This document shows positions 8,876-19,992 of a stretch of 64,000 nucleotides of DNA, one piece after another. The stretch lies in the NCBI GenBank assembly GCA_018417955.1, contig JACTVC010000010.1, positions 880,763 to 944,762 of the forward strand. The letters are read 5' to 3'. A program made the position numbers and the translations under genes. Below the pieces are notes generated by a model. It made no database searches. It had not been told where the DNA came from and was given only the letters and a program-made list of their open reading frames with translations. This stretch comes from Laccaria trichodermophora (lineage: Eukaryota; Basidiomycota; Agaricomycetes; Agaricales; Hydnangiaceae). Every line of letters begins with the position of its first letter. The stretch's first letter is position 1.

Positions 8876-11305
8876 TCACTTATCATGATACATTAACAGT
8901 AAACGCTTGTGGGCCATTGTAGATATGTTATGGGGTATCATATCATTTCCGATACCTCCAAGGCCATAAGGAAATAGCCATGGTAGCATAGCAGGAAATA
9001 GTTGAGGGTTGTTATAAATGGAGTTGGGTTGTTGAGAATGGCCTGCAAACATGATTTTTCTATTGGATGTCAAATGCTTCAGTGCTCGAGCCTTTATTGC
9101 CTCCAAAGACATGGTAGAATACTCTTCTCCAGTCAGCCCTTGCACTACAAAAGTACAAGGACCCTCTTCGGTACCTATCTCTTCTTCATTATCATGAACA
9201 CTTGTAGCCTCTCGCTCCCTATTTATTATTGACTGACGATAGTCAATTACAACTGGTGCATCACTCAAAGGGTACTGGCTCAAATTCTCCTGTGATATTC
9301 CAATGTCAAAGTAGTCAGAATGGTTCAATTTTAACCACTCAAGTGCTTTTGAAATCTGCTTTCGACGGAACAGCAATGGTGTACGTTGAAGGTCTTTTTT
9401 TGTAGGTTGACAAGGTCCCGTAAACATAACAGCCAAGACTTCATCAAGTTCCTCAAGAGGAGGAGGAAGAGTGTCATAAATCTTTGCAACAGGATTTTGG
9501 AAAGTTATTGCATTTGCATGTATCTTGTACTGTCCAGAGGCTACTTTGATTATACAGGGATTGTGGCGAACACGTGATATGAGAAGCTGTTCAACATAAG
9601 TTAAGCAGGCAAGCTCATCAGGAATTTTACCAAGCCAAAAACCATTACAAAGTGCATTAGCGGGTATTTTTCCTTTGTCTAGACTTTTATTGCAAGTTTT
9701 GCATATATATTTACAGTCATCATCAATCACAGGCCCTGTGATTTCATGAATTTCATTTTGTTCAGATTTTCTTTCTATTCGGGAAACCCCTTCTCGAATC
9801 AATGGCTCCAAGTTACTTGAGGTATCAGATCGTTTTAACATGTCCGATAATCTCGTTAGCTGACCACAAACTGCGCATCCAGATTCAAGAAGTTTGGAAG
9901 GGTGTGTGTCTTCACAGAATCCACTAATTATTCTATGAATTAATTTCTTAGAGGGTGGTTTAGGTGGGAATTTAGTGATTTTTGATGTCTGATAAGTAGA
10001 CTTATTCTCTTTACTTCTCTTAGTTTTGTACGTTGGACCTTTTAAAAATTTAATGTACTTTTTTTTAATGATTTTTTTCTTGTCCGCTTTACTTAGGCCC
10101 TTGTACCATTTAGCTTGACGTTCAGAAGATGTCAAAGCTGGCTTCACTGGAGCAAACAATGTATAAAATTGAGAACATCTTGATGAACACATATGTGTGG
10201 ATAAAACCTCCAGCACGTCTGCAACCAGAGATTTGCTTGGTATTGTAACATTGTGCATCTTTGCAATAGATTTTGCTTGAACTAATGATAATTTCCCCTT
10301 TAATAATTCCAATGGCATATAACATATAAGAAGTTCAGGGTTTTTACATAACTCAGCCTGAGCTGCTTGAAGCACAACCTGGCCAACATATTTATAATTG
10401 ATGGAGGTTGCATTCTGTGGTTCTAGACTGTATGGAGTTATATAGCTTTTGATCTCGCTTATGTTTGCATTGAATTTTCCACCACCATATTGAATGGAAG
10501 GCACAACCGTTGGCATTGCTTGACAAGTGCATCCATACCCATACCAATGTCTAATAGAATGAAGATAAGGTTTATCTATGGTTGATGCATGGTTAAAGGA
10601 AACTCTATTTGACAATAACGGTTCATAGCTATACCAGTCAGAGATGGACGAAACTGAGGTATACGTATGGGCAGATATATATTGAATTGTTTGTGAAACC
10701 AGAAGCAAGGAGAAAAAATGCACAACAAACTGACGACGAACAAATAATGCAGGTAGCGATAAAGAGAGGTGCTCTCGAAACAAGCGAAGTTTGTTTGCAT
10801 ACAAATGACGGTAACTACAATGTCTTGAGAATCGAAGTGCAAGCAAAATGCAGAGATCAATAGCGTAATTTACTGATAAGGAATATACAATTGCACTATA
10901 GTATACCAAGGACGGTATTTGACTGTACAGGTATTCCAAGGCAAACTCAAACAGCAAATGGATTACACAAGTTAATTTCACAGTCACTTCTCGGAACTCA
11001 TTGGCATAGACGGTGCTCGTCTTAGCCTGAACATATATTTCCCAATCTGTCTGCTCAGCCAGACGTATATAATCATCGTTGACATAGTCAACATGTGCCT
11101 GCGGGCTCGGATTGTTTCCAATCTCTATTATGGATGCATGAAAGCTCGGGCTGTTCTCAGCCGCTATCAATCCTCTGCAAATTGCTTTGGATTCTATATT
11201 TGTATCAGTGTGATAGGTTGTGTAAGGCAGAGGAATGATGGTAAGTAGCAAGAAAGTCCATCGATATAGGTTCATTGTGAATGGAGTAGGAAGAGAAGAC
11301 AGCAA
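8876..11305 (-). CDS. N-terminal part of Helitron transposase with membrane-like extension (element A)
   Basis: This 809-codon frame has two halves. The second half is typical of fungal Helitrons: a SAP-like helix pair near residues 330-390, a Cys-rich DUF6570-like region ('GFCEDTHPSKLLESGCAVCG', 'YICKTCNKSL'), and 'FPYGLGGIGND' leading to Rep. The first 270 residues are unusual: a hydrophobic start (residues about 12-27) and several hydrophobic stretches between about 108 and 215, with 'IEIGNNPS' in between. Element C has a clearly related but divergent version (53155-54105), so the extension is old. No intron is needed to keep the frame open. It is followed by a TGA and then the HUH frame. 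Confidence 0.75.
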   Translation of the reverse strand: MLSSLPTPFTMNLYRWTFLLLTIIPLPYTTYHTDTNIESKAICRGLIAAENSPSFHASIIEIGNNPSPQAHVDYVNDDYIRLAEQTDWEIYVQAKTSTVYANEFREVTVKLTCVIHLLFEFALEYLYSQIPSLVYYSAIVYSLSVNYAIDLCILLALRFSRHCSYRHLYANKLRLFREHLSLSLPALFVRRQFVVHFFSLLLVSQTIQYISAHTYTSVSSISDWYSYEPLLSNRVSFNHASTIDKPYLHSIRHWYGYGCTCQAMPTVVPSIQYGGGKFNANISEIKSYITPYSLEPQNATSINYKYVGQVVLQAAQAELCKNPELLICYMPLELLKGKLSLVQAKSIAKMHNVTIPSKSLVADVLEVLSTHMCSSRCSQFYTLFAPVKPALTSSERQAKWYKGLSKADKKKIIKKKYIKFLKGPTYKTKRSKENKSTYQTSKITKFPPKPPSKKLIHRIISGFCEDTHPSKLLESGCAVCGQLTRLSDMLKRSDTSSNLEPLIREGVSRIERKSEQNEIHEITGPVIDDDCKYICKTCNKSLDKGKIPANALCNGFWLGKIPDELACLTYVEQLLISRVRHNPCIIKVASGQYKIHANAITFQNPVAKIYDTLPPPLEELDEVLAVMFTGPCQPTKKDLQRTPLLFRRKQISKALEWLKLNHSDYFDIGISQENLSQYPLSDAPVVIDYRQSIINREREATSVHDNEEEIGTEEGPCTFVVQGLTGEEYSTMSLEAIKARALKHLTSNRKIMFAGHSQQPNSIYNNPQLFPAMLPWLFPYGLGGIGNDMIPHNISTMAHKRLLLMYHDK

Positions 11306-11348
11306 TCCGCATCAGAATGTTGAAAGTTGAACAATCACATGACTTGAT

Positions 11349-11876
11349 TCACATGCACACGTGATTTTTTAGACTTTGCGGTGTTGACCATGGTGGATCA
11401 AAATGTCTGACTGTGTGATGGAGGTAATGTAGGCCAAGAAGGTGTGTATAATGTATTTTTGCTGTATTTCCTGTAAGCTCGAAACTCTTTAGCAAGAAAA
11501 ACTGTTGCATCAGGCCTGTCTGTGTGTCCCAGTCCGAGTCATCCAGATGATAATGAAGGTGGTATATATATTGGGCGATGTGTGGACTAGCATGGAAAAG
11601 TTTGAAAAGGTGTCGGACTGAGGGCCCCGCAACAGAAATTGTTGTGAAAAGACGTCTTTGCGATGGTTGAACCAACAATCGGCACGTTCGGGACATGGAG
11701 GACAGTGTTTTCCAATCTTCAGCGAGCGTAAGCTGGTCCAAGACAGTATCTTGTAAGACGTTGAACGGGACGGTGACTCGCATTCCTTTTTCTAATTGTT
11801 CGTCAGTTCGATGCAGTAGTAGATTAGCTGGCTTACTTGCAATCAAAAGCTTGTAGTATGGAATAAATCCTGACAA
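11349..11876 (-). pseudogene. F-box gene fragment within the Helentron (element A)
   Basis: The protein has 'VPFNVLQDTVLDQLTLAEDW', then 'LSSMSRTCRLLVQPSQRRLF', an F-box pattern, and then 'HASPHIAQYIYHLHYHL', as in many mushroom F-box proteins. F-box proteins normally select targets for SCF ubiquitin ligases. At 175 codons it is short for the family and ends abruptly, so it is likely a captured and truncated host gene. It lies between ORF1 and the transposase gene, and in the same place in element B (40638-41165). The stretch 11877-12140 shows no gene. Confidence 0.55.
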
Positions 11877-12140
11877 GATTACTAAGCAGAGTCCAATTCA
11901 GCAGTAACACATCACATGGCCTTCAAATTTGCCGAAATGTAACCCATGTAACATGCCGTTGCTGAAACCATTTGGTCATCACATTCTCAAGTAGAATTTT
12001 GCTGTCATGTTTATTGCTTGAAGTTGGAGAAACATATTCATACCGCTGTTTCAATTGACTTGATGAGTTTGTTGTGCATACCAATATCTTATTTCTCATA
12101 ATTATTTACAAATGGCCCTATGTATCTTTGTATGTATCTA

Positions 12141-15100
12141 TCACCACTCAGCATTACACTTTATCAAGGTGGTTCTTAATTCAGGTCGATGTTTGATGAG
12201 GAAGTTAACTGCTAATGTTTCTGTTTGTCGTATAAGTAACATTGACTCCTTGTGACCCTTAAGGAAGTTCCTCCATTGCGAGACTGGACGAGGCTGGGCA
12301 CTGCCTGAACGAATTTCAGCAAGACGGGTTGAATATAATGCTTCTGCCCATTCACTCCATTCGCCATAAACTTGATTTGTAGATTCATTGTCAATGATAC
12401 TGGATGGTGGCCACCAAGACTTAAAAGCTGTATCATTGGCACGAGCTATCAAATAGATCTGGTCAGCACTCGTATTGGTTAAAAAGAGAATAAAAAAAAC
12501 TTGTGGGTGTGGGCCAGTGCTTTGCATGGCATGTATGAGTCCTTCCTGTGGACTCTAAATTTGATTTTGGAAATTGGCCATGTGACCACCCTCCTGACAT
12601 CCCATCAGTTGCAATAACATGTAATCACTTTATGATTTTCTGAGTTTTCTTCTATATTTGTAAATGGACCCTGAGCCCTGAGTCTAGCCATCAATATCAT
12701 AGCAACAATGTGTACTATTCTTATTTTTCCTTTCTTGTTTTTTTGATTTTATAGCAATTTTTCCCAATTTTATAACTATTTTTCTGTTTATAGTAAAATA
12801 TTCCCACAGTCCTGTTTGCATATATCTTGTTAATTATATTTTGTGACCTATAATAGCATGCTCTATATATCTGTGATAATTTTCCTTTTTGGGTTAAAAT
12901 TCCCATGGTATCAGAAACACAGCCTCTCACTTAGCTTCATTAACAAAAATTGTAGCCCCTTTCCTTACCTTTACAAATATATATAAATAATGTCATGCAG
13001 ACCATTCCTCATTGAGAAAAACACAAAATACTCAAAAAATTGGACACTTTTTGGAAATTGTTATGCATTTTTGACCAATATCTCAAAGTGCAAGAAGGCT
13101 GGTCTGCTGATATAGTCACATTGCATAATATGATAATATTTTTACATAGTTGGCTTAATTTTCCATATTTGGATATGGACCCTGAACACTGGACACAGCC
13201 TCTCATACCTTATAGCAACAAAAAAGTATCATTTTGATTTTTTACTCATTTGTTTCTGATTTGCTAGCCATTTTTATTACTTTGTTCTATATTTAGATAT
13301 GGACCCTGAACCCTGAACACAGCCCCTTCAACACTGTGGCAACAGAGAAGATCTCTCTTAATTTTTGGGTATTTTTTTCTGATTTTCTGGCAAATTTTAG
13401 CTGGTTTCTATATTTAGATATTGACCCTGAACCCTCAACACGGCCTTCCCAACTTACTAAGCAATAATCTGATTTTTTACATATTTTTTGCTATTTTTCT
13501 TGCCATTTTTCCTGATTTTATAGCTGCTTTTCTGTTTAAGGGAAAAGGTTCCCGCGGTGATGAAAGGTAAATCAATCAATGAAAAATTTGCCTAAGTCCT
13601 CAGTTGATAAAGAATGAGTCTTACTCGTAAACTCGTAAGGACTCATAACATACATGTTCCACACATATATGTTCCACACAAAAGATCCATCTCATGTTTG
13701 GATAACTTGTCATCCACAAATTCTTTGCCATCACCCTCAATAGAAAACATACTAGCACCACCAATAGGACCCTCCAAAACTTCATCCAGGCTAACGCTGC
13801 CTATAACTAATCTCCAGAAGTATCCACCCCGAAGGATTGCAGCTCGAATACGAGGCCGACAAAGCATACGTGCCCTGAAGTACAGATATGCTTCATAGTC
13901 GGCTTGCGTGAAGATATAGTCTTGAGGACGACTGGGTAAATAAACGTCAACTTCAGGTACTGATGGTGACAATGGGATCTGAGCCCTTGAGGCCAAGGTT
14001 CGAAATGCAATGCCACGACCTGCCAGATACCTAGCAATATCGATATCCAGGAATCGATCATCAAGTCTACAGACAAGCAATGCATCTGATGCGGATGTGA
14101 CTGCCAATTTCCATGGCACTGTGGCTTCTACTCCAAAGTCAAAGATATACCAGGTTTTGATGTGTTTTCTATCATCTTTGTATGGGTGATTGAAATCATG
14201 CCGTTCATTGTCAAGAATATTGATCACATGACAGATCTGTTGAAGGCGTTTGGATTTTGTTAAGGAATCAGCATGATACATGTTAATATCACAGTTGATA
14301 TTTTGAATGTTTTGGCGACACTGCAGTTCCCAAAACCTGACAAGGTCCAAATTCCAGAATTGATGTAACACATCTTCATTTTTATTTGTCGGCAATAGGC
14401 CAATCCATCAGAGCCAAAACTTTCAATGTTTACTGGTCAAAGAGGGTAATCCTTGAGAGTTGAAGGTTTGTGGAGTGACCAATCCATAACGTTCATGCAT
14501 GATGTGTTGTACTTGATCGATCAGACCTTGTAAGGTGCACCTTGGGCCCTTCAGAGTGTCCTGGTAGTGGTCAGGCAATGTATTGGCATTCTCATAGTCT
14601 TCTTCGGTCATGGGCTGAATCATGGGTTGTTGTAGTGGGGGTTGTTCAATCATCTCATCATACTGCTTGGGATTTTGGAAAGGATCAGCATCTTTATATG
14701 TATCTTCATCTTCCTGACTGCTAGATAGATGCATCTGGTGGTCCAAATGCACAACAACAGTCCCACTGATTCCAGAATGAGCTATAGACTTTTTGCTGAG
14801 AGCCATATTCTGCCAAAGTTTCCTCACGTTCTCTAACAAAAACCTCCTCACGAACAAGATGATCAGGATCTCTGTCCCACACAAAGACCTGTGCAGTCTT
14901 TGTTGGTGGCATCTGTTCTCGATTCAACCTTCTCGCACATTCAGATGGCTTCTCAAGAAAAAGCAATCGGGTTAAGGACTCCCTGCGTTTCTGGAAAAAA
15001 TGTTCCCAAATCTGGTTCGGGTACTTCTTAGCGAGATTTGTTGGTATGTGGGAAAGAGCTTCCTCCCTTTGAAACTCGATTTGATGAGGCAGAGGACCTA

Positions 15101-16026
15101 TTGATGATAAATAAGGATTTCCCTCAGCTCTCTTAATCTCATACTTGTCCCATTGGTACCAGACAGGAATATTATGATCGACAAACCATCGGACCGATGG
15201 TTGGCAGGTGTGTCTAATGTCGGTATTGTTCAGATGTATAAATGTGCCCACACGCCGACTCTCATGGGTACAAGTGCCAATATCAGATGCACGTATGAGG
15301 TCAATAATTGAAGGATGGAACTGCAGCGTTTCAACTAGAAAGGAGTTCCATTCTTGATACGATGTTGAATCGGCTCTTGCGACTGCATAAGAGAAGAGAC
15401 CAATCCACAGAAGAAAGATTTCTCTAGCGGCATGTGCTTCCCTCCATGCAATGGAAGGTGATGCATGTGCCCTCAGATATCCTCGTGCAGAAGGATATGC
15501 GGGAGCGAGTGCTCCAAATCTACTCAAGCCTTTCATTGCGTTGACCATCCAACATTCTGCATTTCGCCATCCATTCATAACGTGGGCAGGCAACTGGTAC
15601 TTGCCATTGACTTGATCGAAATCACTGGGTATGTGAGCAAGAATGCCAAGTAAAGCACCTTCAAGGTGAGCACGTTTAGGTATGAATGCCATCCACCCAA
15701 ACACCTGTGTCCACCAATGAGGTACGTGGATCATGGCAGACAGATTTTCATGGAAGTGTACAGTGGGACTTTCCAGGCTTCGAAGATCAACACAGTTTGG
15801 AGGAGTTTGAATATCGTCACTACAGTTAGGAGAATAAAACAGCCGGTCTTGAATTCGTTGAAGTCGTCCACGAGAGCGATCAAGGGGCCTTGATACTAGT
15901 TAGTAAAGATGGAGTGCAATTGTTAACAGATACGCACGCATTTTCATTTTCAGCTGTGGCACTGTGCAACTCTGGAAAATAAGGCTCACGCCGGGGTGCA
16001 CTGGGAGCAGCCATGTCCCAAGGCAT
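12141..16026 (-). pseudogene. ORF1: unknown Helentron-associated protein (element A), broken
   Basis: This multi-exon gene begins with ATG at 16026. Exon 1 ends at 15938, and a 49-base intron with a CTAAC branch site leads to exon 2 at 15888. It runs through 'RLFYSPNCSD', 'HWWTQVFGWMAFIPKR', 'RGYLRAHASPSIAWREAHAA' and 'VWDRDPDHL' to 14721, where a 4-base duplication shifts the frame. It continues at 14713-14423, passes two TGA codons around 14420, then runs 14395-13660. The last exon, 12141-12470, has 'FKSWWPPSSIIDNE' and 'FLKGHKES'. The final intron holds a 1.15-kb Helentron (12500-13648). Copies in B and C show that it belongs with these elements. The role is unknown, and no catalytic motif is recognised. 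Confidence 0.6.
12500..13648 (-). mobile_element. Family-2 non-autonomous Helentron in the ORF1 intron
   Basis: It starts at 13648 with TTATGAGTCCTTACGAG (hairpin) and ends at 12500 with AAGGACTCAT (the inverted 5' motif), a GCCA/TGGC hairpin and CCCACAAG. It sits in a T-run of the last ORF1 intron; element B has the uninterrupted intron at 40016-40070. There is no gene inside, only AT-rich text with repeats of a motif close to 'ATGGACCCTGAACCCTGAAC'. Confidence 0.8.
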
Positions 16027-16189
16027 AACGCTAAAGTGCACGATGAATTGAGTATGGTAAAATACGCGAAAATCGCAACACTTACATAGATGGATTGTCC
16101 ATGTAGCGTTTAGCAACTAGATTTTCTGACCTCAATGGAGTCCGTTGATGATAAGTTCGTAATAATCGAGACCTTATTGCGTTTGAGAA

Positions 16190-16450
16190 AGCAAATATTG
16201 AACCCACAACAGGTTTGGTATAACCAAGACGCTATCGTGCTAATCTGAATGCAAGAACCAGGACAGAAGATAGGTTTGGTATAACCAAGACGCTATCACG
16301 CCAGTCAAGTTGACGCTTGGATTGGATCAGAGATCTCAAAAATCAATGGGAGTCAAAGCGGCCGTCTCGTTGTGACCGTTGAAATATAGTATCCAATGAT
16401 GCAAAGACCTTGACAGAAGATAGGTTTGGTATGACCAAGACTCTATCACA
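16190..16450. promoter_or_regulatory. Repeated palindromic motif upstream of ORF1 (element A)
   Basis: Three copies of a motif near GGTTTGGTATAACCAAGACG occur at about 16212, 16273 and 16423, each continuing as GCTATC or CTCTATC. The core TTGGTATAACCAA is a palindrome. The copies lie 190-420 bases upstream of the ORF1 start and recur in element B (about 37000-37235). They could be protein-binding sites, but this is inference only. Confidence 0.4.
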
Positions 16451-16629
16451 CAGGGCTTGAAGGTTTGTACAGAGGATCAACGAAGCAGTCGTTCCGTGGT
16501 GAGTTTGCGAGCCCAGGTTCAATTGCAAGTGGCATTTGACTTATCTACGATAATTACATAATAAAGTTCAACTTTACAAAAAAGTACGATATGGTAGGTG
16601 CTCTGTAATAAGATAACCAGGAAGAAACA

Positions 16630-17225
16630 CGAAGAAGGGGCCATGTTGTGAACGTGTCACGGCGATGGGGTGGGTGGGAAACAAAGCAGGGGAGTTTGGA
16701 ACGTCGTTTGGTGTGTAAACGACGTTCCACGGCGATGAGTTGGGTTAAACAAAGCTGAGGGGGTGGAGACCAGCCAACGCCCGCGGCAGACGAAGCAAGT
16801 GGGTTTTGGATGACGTTGTTGACATCGTCAACGTGTAGCGGCGTTGTCGACGATGTTGATGGCAGCGTTCACGACGTTGTTGATGTCATCAACATGTAGC
16901 GGCGTTGATGACGTCGGGGCTGGGGACAGCGACGACGTTGACGAAGCAGGTGGGTTTGGAACATCGTTCGGCGTGAAAACGACGTGCCACGGCGATGGGG
17001 TGGGGCAGACAAAGCAGGGGAGTTTGGAACGTCGTTTGGTGTCTAAACGACGTCCCATGGCGATGAGTTAGTTGGGTTAAACAAAGCTGAGGGGGTGGAG
17101 ACCAGCCAACGCCCGCGGCAGACGAAGCAAGTGGGGTTTGGATGACATTGTTGACGTCGTCAACATGTAGCGGCGTTGTCAACGACGTTGATGGCGGTGT
17201 TGACGACGTCGGGGCTGGCTGTAAA
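16630..17225. repeat. GC-rich repeat block in the Helentron 5' leader (element A)
   Basis: Two long imperfect direct repeats (about 16640-16920 and 16960-17215) share words such as CACGGCGATGGGGTGG, GTTTGGAACGTCGTTTGG and GACGTCGTCAACATGTAGCG. Element B carries the same block at about 36235-36800 with many CG losses. No coding region is supported: the open frames here follow the repeats. Confidence 0.7.
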
Positions 17226-17370
17226 ATACTGGATTTACTCCGGCGCAGTATGCGGGGGCATTGAGGGCATTGAGGCCGTTGGGGGAGAACTGCAAGTGCA
17301 GATTCTACTCATCTATTCAAACTAATCAGTGAGTAGGTAAGTTCAATCGATAAAAACAAGAATACACGCA

Positions 17371-18280
17371 CCTCCCAGGGGTAAAGCTTGCCAAGCCTGT
17401 GGTGAGAGACGAGGTTGATGGCGGCGTTGATGGCATTGACAACGTTGACGGCGTTGACAACGTTGACGAGTTGACGACGTCAAATCTGGTTGCCACGTCG
17501 CCATGAGCGCTCATGGCGACGTGGCACCTGGAACTCGTGTTCAGCAAGGTCACCCATGCAGTTGAGGGGGGACAGACTCACGAAATAAGGAAATATGACG
17601 AACGACAACGACAAATGGCTCGTCGTTGTTCGTCGTCATCTCGTCGCCCGTTGCCATGTCACGTCCTCGCCTCGTAGCTTCGTCGCCACGTCGTCCCATC
17701 ATCTCGTCGTCTCGTGTGGCAGCTGGCGTATTCGGGTTCTACGCGCCTGTTTCTTGGTGGTTGTCGCCGTTCGCTTTTGGGTCGTCGTGGACGTTGTTGG
17801 GTGGTGTTGCTGTGTCGTGGTTGTGGTCGTCGTCCCCGTTGTTCTGGCACTCGGTGGGCGGACAGGAATGGGGGCGACGGGGAAAGAGGATGGTAGGGTG
17901 GAAAGGAAGGAGAGTTAGCTTTGTTTGGTAGAGCGAGTGAAATAAACAAACAAATTGTCATCGTTCATGGCTTCTCGTGCCTTCGATGACGCACGAACGT
18001 TTCCCGATCGCATTGATGGGAAATGTTCGTGCGTCATTCCAAGGCACCGAAGCAACGAATCTCTGAGACCCTTGATGGGATCTCGGATTTTCCTCGCCTT
18101 GGAAATTTGCCTTTACCGTTGTTTGTGAGATCTTTAGGGCAGACCCTTCGCATCAGATGGCGTCTTTTCTTTCCCCCGCCCTTTCTTCCTTTCCCCCACC
18201 TGGACACTGTGACGTTACCTTTCCTTTCATCGTGAGTGGGTCATGTCTTATGTGTGCTATCAACTAAATATCCAAATTAG
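17371..18280. other. Spacer between the Helentron leader and the TET/JBP gene
   Basis: Bases 17400-17480 are a GTTGACGGC-type minisatellite. Bases 17595-17950 are GC-rich with overlapping frames on both strands and no recognisable protein. Bases 17970-18053 form a hairpin listed separately. The promoter of the dioxygenase gene should lie in about 18054-18280. Confidence 0.5.
17970..18053. repeat. Long foldback hairpin upstream of the TET/JBP gene
   Basis: Two arms of 36 bases pair almost completely around the loop GATCGCATTGAT. The outer arm words GCTTCTCGTGCCTT and ATGACGCACG also occur, inverted, at the other side of the cargo (34585-34726). Confidence 0.7.
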
Positions 18281-19992
18281 ATGCCGAAGCTCTATCCGCC
18301 GGACAAAACGGAATACATGCGGGCCAATGGTCCCAAGGATAAACGTTTTGTTGTAGATAACGGCTGTCTTGTCTATGACAAACGCCGTGATGATCGCTTT
18401 CCTTATCTCTATGAAGTCTCTTCGCATCCGCTTGTGCACAATACACAGGCGGTCAAGCGTATATTAGTTTACGTGATAGATACAGACCCTGCTGCGATGA
18501 AAAAATTGGCGGACTGGGAGGATACTTTAGGTATTCCTTTGGGCCCAGATGCTTACATGGATGAGCATGGCAAGTTACCTCCAAGTTTATTCTGTATAAT
18601 ATACTCATGTTAAAATTTGATACCAAATATCACAGGTCTCCTTCATTTGGGGGATGGAACGGTGATCTACGCTCGGGCTCTAAACTGCCCACGGCATCCC
18701 GACACCGGCCTTCAGATGCCGGAGTATGATGTTGTCAATTGCTGGGGTTTTGCGGGGTAAGTTGAAATTGTATTATTGTCAACACGATGAATAAAACTCA
18801 TATTAATGTTTTGTTAGCAAACGTCTTCTAAATCCATCATATGTTGAAGAATTATATGCTGTACAACAGATTATACTCGGGAAACCGGAAGAAATGACAC
18901 GAAATCCGCCAACCAAAAATGACAAAGGCGAGTACGTTGGAGGCGCAGCAATTGAACGCACCGGTGTCAAGGGTGTTAAGGGAACTCGTTGCTACTCGAC
19001 AACATGTACCCATCAACATAGCAGGGGCTTAGTAGGTCCAACGGCGCAAGGGAAAATTTATACGGATGGGGAGGAATCTGAATGGAGCGATGACCTCATT
19101 GGTCGGAAGCGATCTGTCAAAGTGAGTGACTATTTGGTTATATGTTGTTCTTTTTCGTTAAGCCTATACAAGATACATGGGCAAGTTGCTATGGAATCCT
19201 TGAAGATGTTTGCACCAAAAAAATATATCGAGGCGGTCACTTTGAATGCGGAGGTTACGAATATGCCTCGGGTGGGCTCCGATGAAAATATTATAACACC
19301 CGCTCATCAAATTAATTTGGCTCCTGCAGTCAGGCAAGAAGAATGCGAAGGTAGGACAAAGCTTTTTCATAAAACCAATGATAACTAGTCAACTTATTGT
19401 GACACAGATGAAGGGTTACCCGGGATGGGTGGTTTTGGAATAGGACACACCGATAAGTGTGATTCTGGAGGCTCATGCACATGCATGGTGGCGAATTCAC
19501 GGTTGCCAGAAGGATACGAACCTGGACGGTTTCATCTTCTAGGGTTGGGGTGCTATTTTGTATTGGAATCACTATTTGTCATGTGCTTCTCTGGTTTACG
19601 GAAACATGGTGGAACACCACCAATTGCGCCTCGGGGCGTAGAACCTGCAGATGATGCAATTCGTTGTATGACTGTTTGCTACCCACCAAAATCTATGATA
19701 TCTGCTGCAGGTGCCTACGTATATCCTCTGGCATCATTACCTGGACGAGCTCAACAAGATGGTCTGTTGATGCTTGGGCCAGAGATCACTTCACAAATGT
19801 AAGAAATTTCTATTACTATGAGAGACATATCAAGAATAATATTTTTAAAGGAATCCACAGCGGCCACCTACCTCGAACTATGCAAATTGGGCGTCTGATG
19901 GTATTGTCATAATGGAAAGAAAATCTCTTTTCCGTTTTTTTGTGCGCTCGCTACTGCAGCTTTGCGCTTTTCTGCTTGGTCAACTTTCTTGA
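18281..19992 (+). CDS. TET/JBP-type 2-oxoglutarate/Fe(II) dioxygenase (catalytic part)
   Basis: The family oxidises 5-methylcytosine in DNA, and large families linked to transposons are known in basidiomycetes. Exons with consistent phase are 18281-18584, 18636-18756, 18818-19121, 19173-19350, 19408-19798 and 19852 onward. The core is intact: 'FGIGHTDKCDS' (HxD iron ligands), 'FSGLRKHGGTPPIAP' (distal His) and an Arg in 'DDAIRCMTVCYPP' for 2-oxoglutarate. The C-terminal 'RFFVRSLLQLCAFLLGQLS' is reached only after a one-base shift in the A-run near 19920, and a TGA follows at 19990. Beyond it the same frame stays open into the next entry. So the catalytic domain looks whole but this copy may be mildly broken. 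Family assignment is from memory of the motif pattern. Confidence 0.75.

Noticed and set aside
16844..17182. Protein-coding genes in the GC-rich leader repeats
   Set aside because: The frames follow the repeat units, occur on both strands and contain stops in element B.
17595..17961. Several overlapping frames of about 100 codons on both strands
   Set aside because: The GC-rich biased sequence leaves many frames open. There is no recognisable domain and no conserved copy.
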